Positions 5,468 to 7,657 of a stretch of DNA of 7,657 nucleotides are shown here, one piece after another. Each line of letters starts with the position of its first letter. Position 1 is the first letter of the stretch. The DNA is from Burkholderiales bacterium (GTDB lineage: Bacteria; Pseudomonadota; Gammaproteobacteria; Burkholderiales; Burkholderiaceae_C). The translations under genes were made by a program, and so were the position numbers. The stretch is from assembly GCA_025352345.1 (NCBI GenBank), contig JANXTP010000246.1:1-7657 (forward strand), in the 5' to 3' direction. The notes under the pieces are model-generated. The model saw only the letters and a program-made list of their open reading frames with translations. It had not been told where the DNA came from and made no database searches.

Positions 5468-7227
5468 GGCGATTCGCCGCGCTCTACGCCGCACTCGACG
5501 CCAGCACCGCGACCACCGCCAAGGTCGAGGCGCTGAAGTGCTACTTCGCCATCGCCGACGCGGCCGATGCAGCCTGGGCCGTGTATTTCCTGGCCGGCGG
5601 CAAGCCGCGCCAGGTCGTGCCGACGGGCGTGCTGCGAGCATTGGCCTGCGAGCGCGCCGGCATCGATGACTGGCTGTTCGACGAGTGCTACCAGGCAGTG
5701 GGCGACCTTGCCGAGACGATCGCGCATGTGTTGCCGCCGCCTTCGTCGCGCAGCGATGTCGGGCTGGCGGTGTGGATCGAACAGCGCCTGCTGCCGTTGC
5801 GTGACGAGACGCCCGCGACGCAGGCGGTGCGCATCGCGGCGTACTGGGATGAGCTCGACGCCGACGAACGCTTTCTGTTGACCAAGTTGATCGGCGGCGG
5901 CTTTCGGGTGGGCGTCAGCAAGCTGCTGGTGCAGCGTGCGCTGGCCGAGTGGGCCGGGCTCGATGCCAAGGTGGTCGTGCAGCGGATGATGGGCAGCACC
6001 GACAAGACCGCACGGCCTGATGCTGCGGGCTTTGCACGGCTGGTGTCGCACGAAGCCGAACCGGACCGCGATGCGGGCCAGCCGTATCCGTTCTTCCTCG
6101 CGCACCCGGTCGCAGTGCCTCAGGCCGATTTCGAGGCGGTGCTGGGCCCGGCCAGTGACTGGCTGGTCGAGTGGAAGTACGACGGCATCCGTGCGCAGGT
6201 GGTGCGGCGCGCCGGGCAGGTGTGGATCTGGTCGCGCGGCGAAGAGCTGGTGACGGAGCGCTTCCCCGAGGTCGTGTCCATCGCGCAGGCCTGGCCGGAG
6301 GGCACGGTGCTCGATGGCGAGATCCTGGTCTGGTTGCCCGACAGCGAACGGCCTGCACCGTTCAATCGGCTGCAACAGCGCATCGGCCGGAAGAACCTGA
6401 CGAAGAAAATCCTCGCTGACGCGCCGGTGACGTTCATGGCCTACGACCTGCTGGAGCAAGGCGGCGTCGATCTGCGCGAACAGCCGCAGCACCTGCGGCG
6501 CAAGGCGCTGGAAGCATTGGCCGCCGACGCGCCATCGCTGCGCCTGTCGCCGCTGCTGAACGGCACGTGGCCTGAACTGGCGGCGCTGCGGGCGCAATCG
6601 CGAAGCCGAGGCGTTGAAGGCTTCATGCTGAAGCACCGCGATGCCCACTACGGCAGCGGACGCCGCAAGCAGGCCGGCGCATCGCCAGGCGCGCGGTCGC
6701 TCGCCTGGTGGAAATGGAAGGTCGAGCCCCTCAGCGCCGATGCGGTGCTGATTTATGCGCAGGCCGGCCACGGCCGCCGCGCCAGCGTCTACACCGACTA
6801 CACCTTCGCGGTCTGGAACCGCACGCCGCGCGATGCGGCCGAGGCGCAGGCGGTGGTCGACGCGATCGCGGCGCGCCAGCCCGCACAGCCCGATGGCCTG
6901 CAACTGGTCGCATTCGCCAAGGCCTACGGCGGCCTGAGCGATGAGGAGTTCAAGTCGGTCGATCGCGTGATCCGGCAGACCACACTGGAGAAATTCGGCC
7001 CGGTTCGCAGCGTGCGGCCGACGATGGTGTTCGAACTCGGTTTCGAAGCCCTGAGCCGAAGCACTCGCCACAAGAGCGGCATCGCGGTGAGGTTTCCGCG
7101 CATGCTCAGAATCCGCAATGACAAGCCGCTGCACGAAGCCGACACACTCGCTACGCTCGAAGCGCTGATGCAACCTGGAGACCCGGCCAATGAACACGAT
7201 GGACAAGAACACAGCGACGTACTTTGA
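5464..7227 (+). CDS. ATP-dependent DNA ligase (bacterial ligase-associated repair module)
   Basis: This enzyme seals DNA nicks through a lysyl-AMP intermediate; in bacteria it is accessory to NAD-dependent LigA and acts in repair. The 587-residue protein has an N-terminal alpha-helical DNA-binding domain (about 1-200, including AWAVYFLAGGKPRQ and LTKLIGGGFRVGVSKLLVQRALA), then the nucleotidyltransferase domain: motif I EWKYDGIR with adenylated Lys238, motif III DGE at 284-286, motif IIIa TFMAYDLLE, motif IV EGFMLKHRDAHY from Glu385, and motif V WKWK with Lys417 and Lys419. The OB domain follows (VLIYAQAGHGRR, YTDYTFAVW, and a C-terminal GFEALSRSTRHKSGIAVRFPR motif VI region). It lacks the polymerase and phosphoesterase domains of LigD. 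TTG 5464 is chosen because MRRFAALY matches the usual family N-terminus and has a GGGAG upstream. Between motifs IV and V there is an apparent extra stretch rich in Gly, Ala and Arg. gor begins inside its 3' end. Confidence 0.95.
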   Translation: MRRFAALYAALDASTATTAKVEALKCYFAIADAADAAWAVYFLAGGKPRQVVPTGVLRALACERAGIDDWLFDECYQAVGDLAETIAHVLPPPSSRSDVGLAVWIEQRLLPLRDETPATQAVRIAAYWDELDADERFLLTKLIGGGFRVGVSKLLVQRALAEWAGLDAKVVVQRMMGSTDKTARPDAAGFARLVSHEAEPDRDAGQPYPFFLAHPVAVPQADFEAVLGPASDWLVEWKYDGIRAQVVRRAGQVWIWSRGEELVTERFPEVVSIAQAWPEGTVLDGEILVWLPDSERPAPFNRLQQRIGRKNLTKKILADAPVTFMAYDLLEQGGVDLREQPQHLRRKALEALAADAPSLRLSPLLNGTWPELAALRAQSRSRGVEGFMLKHRDAHYGSGRRKQAGASPGARSLAWWKWKVEPLSADAVLIYAQAGHGRRASVYTDYTFAVWNRTPRDAAEAQAVVDAIAARQPAQPDGLQLVAFAKAYGGLSDEEFKSVDRVIRQTTLEKFGPVRSVRPTMVFELGFEALSRSTRHKSGIAVRFPRMLRIRNDKPLHEADTLATLEALMQPGDPANEHDGQEHSDVL

Positions 7228-7657
7228 CTGCGACCTGCTGGTGATCGGCGCCGGCAGCGGCGGCGTGCGTGCCGGGCGCTTCGCAGCGCAGTGCGGGGCG
7301 CGTGTGATCGTGGTCGAAGGCGGCGCGCTCGGGGGCACCTGCGTCAACGTCGGCTGCATCCCGAAGAAGCTGTACAGCTATGCGGCGCACTACGCCGAAG
7401 CCTTCGAGCAGTCGCATGGCTACGGCTGGGAAGCCGCCACGCCGCGCTTCGATTGGGGCGTGCTGAAGACACGCCGCGCTGCTGAGATCGCGCGCTTGAA
7501 CGGCATCTACGGCGGCCTGCTGAAGTCGGCCGGCGCCACGCTGGTGCGTGGCTGGGCGAGCGTGGTCGATCCGCACACGGTGGCGGTGCGGCCTGTGGCG
7601 GGCGACGCAGATTCAGAGGTGAAGCGCTACAGCGCGAAGCACATCCTGCTGGCCACC
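7190..7657 (+). CDS. gor: Glutathione reductase (3' end outside window)
   Basis: This flavoprotein reduces glutathione disulfide with NADPH in the cytoplasm. The frame is open to the window end, giving 156 residues, roughly the first third of a protein of about 450. It shows the FAD-binding Rossmann motif VIGAGSGGVRAGR at 18-30, then VIVVEGGALGGTCVNVGCIPKK, with the redox-active disulfide Cys51 and Cys56, and LYSYAAHYAEAF, which favours glutathione reductase over dihydrolipoamide dehydrogenase or mercuric reductase. The end (HILLAT) is the family's conserved ATG/ATGS nucleotide-binding strand cut by the window edge. ATG 7190 has GGAG at 7177-7180, 9 nt upstream; ATG 7199 is a second in-frame candidate. 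Either start lies inside the ligase gene (overlap 38 or 29 nt, different frame). Confidence 0.93.
   Translation, partial: MNTMDKNTATYFDCDLLVIGAGSGGVRAGRFAAQCGARVIVVEGGALGGTCVNVGCIPKKLYSYAAHYAEAFEQSHGYGWEAATPRFDWGVLKTRRAAEIARLNGIYGGLLKSAGATLVRGWASVVDPHTVAVRPVAGDADSEVKRYSAKHILLAT

Noticed and set aside
4316..5641. A 441-codon open frame on the - strand across the exonuclease gene
   Set aside because: Same explanation: Arg/Ala/Pro-rich shadow with no motif, opposite a gene with a complete metal-binding site set.
5305..7359. A 684-codon open frame on the - strand across the ligase gene
   Set aside because: It is the antisense shadow of a high-GC gene whose codon bias removes stops from the opposite strand. 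Its translation shows low-complexity Arg/Ala/His/Gln composition and no recognisable domain, while the + strand has all ligase motifs.
1..7657. Mobile element, CRISPR array, tRNA or toxin-antitoxin pair
   Set aside because: No terminal repeats, spaced direct repeats, tRNA-like fold or transposase/recombinase-like protein was seen. Nearly every base is used by the listed housekeeping or repair genes.

Overview
The window is a very GC-rich stretch (about two thirds G+C by eye) in which every supported gene lies on the + strand with almost no space between genes. Gene content and protein style point to a betaproteobacterium of the order Burkholderiales, probably near the Leptothrix/Rubrivivax/Sphaerotilus group. 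That placement rests on remembered family resemblance, not on a search.

Layout: (1) 1-1749 holds the division-site selection genes minC (5' part outside the window), minD and minE. (2) 1763-2236 encodes the NudB-type Nudix hydrolase of folate synthesis. (3) 2233-3030 encodes an endonuclease/exonuclease/phosphatase (EEP) family protein of the YbhP type, and 3038-4348 encodes a two-HKD-motif cardiolipin synthase of the ClsB type. (4) 4364-5467 and 5464-7227 are a pair from the ligase-associated DNA repair module: a metallo-beta-lactamase-fold exonuclease and an ATP-dependent DNA ligase. (5) 7190-7657 is the 5' third of a glutathione reductase gene that runs off the window.

The only non-coding gap above 20 nt is the 72 nt between minC and minD. 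Most other junctions are 3-15 nt gaps or short overlaps (nudB/EEP, exonuclease/ligase, ligase/gor), so long co-transcription with local translational coupling is likely. No terminator, tRNA, rRNA, insertion sequence or CRISPR array was seen.

The genes fall into separate jobs: MinCDE keeps the Z ring at mid-cell, NudB makes dihydroneopterin monophosphate, ClsB makes cardiolipin, the exonuclease/ligase pair acts in DNA repair, and Gor keeps glutathione reduced. No wholly new system is evident. The points most worth checking are the split ligase module (no Lhr-type helicase or metallophosphoesterase beside it), a perfect 24-bp palindrome inside clsB, the EEP-ClsB pairing, and an apparently non-canonical minE-nudB junction.
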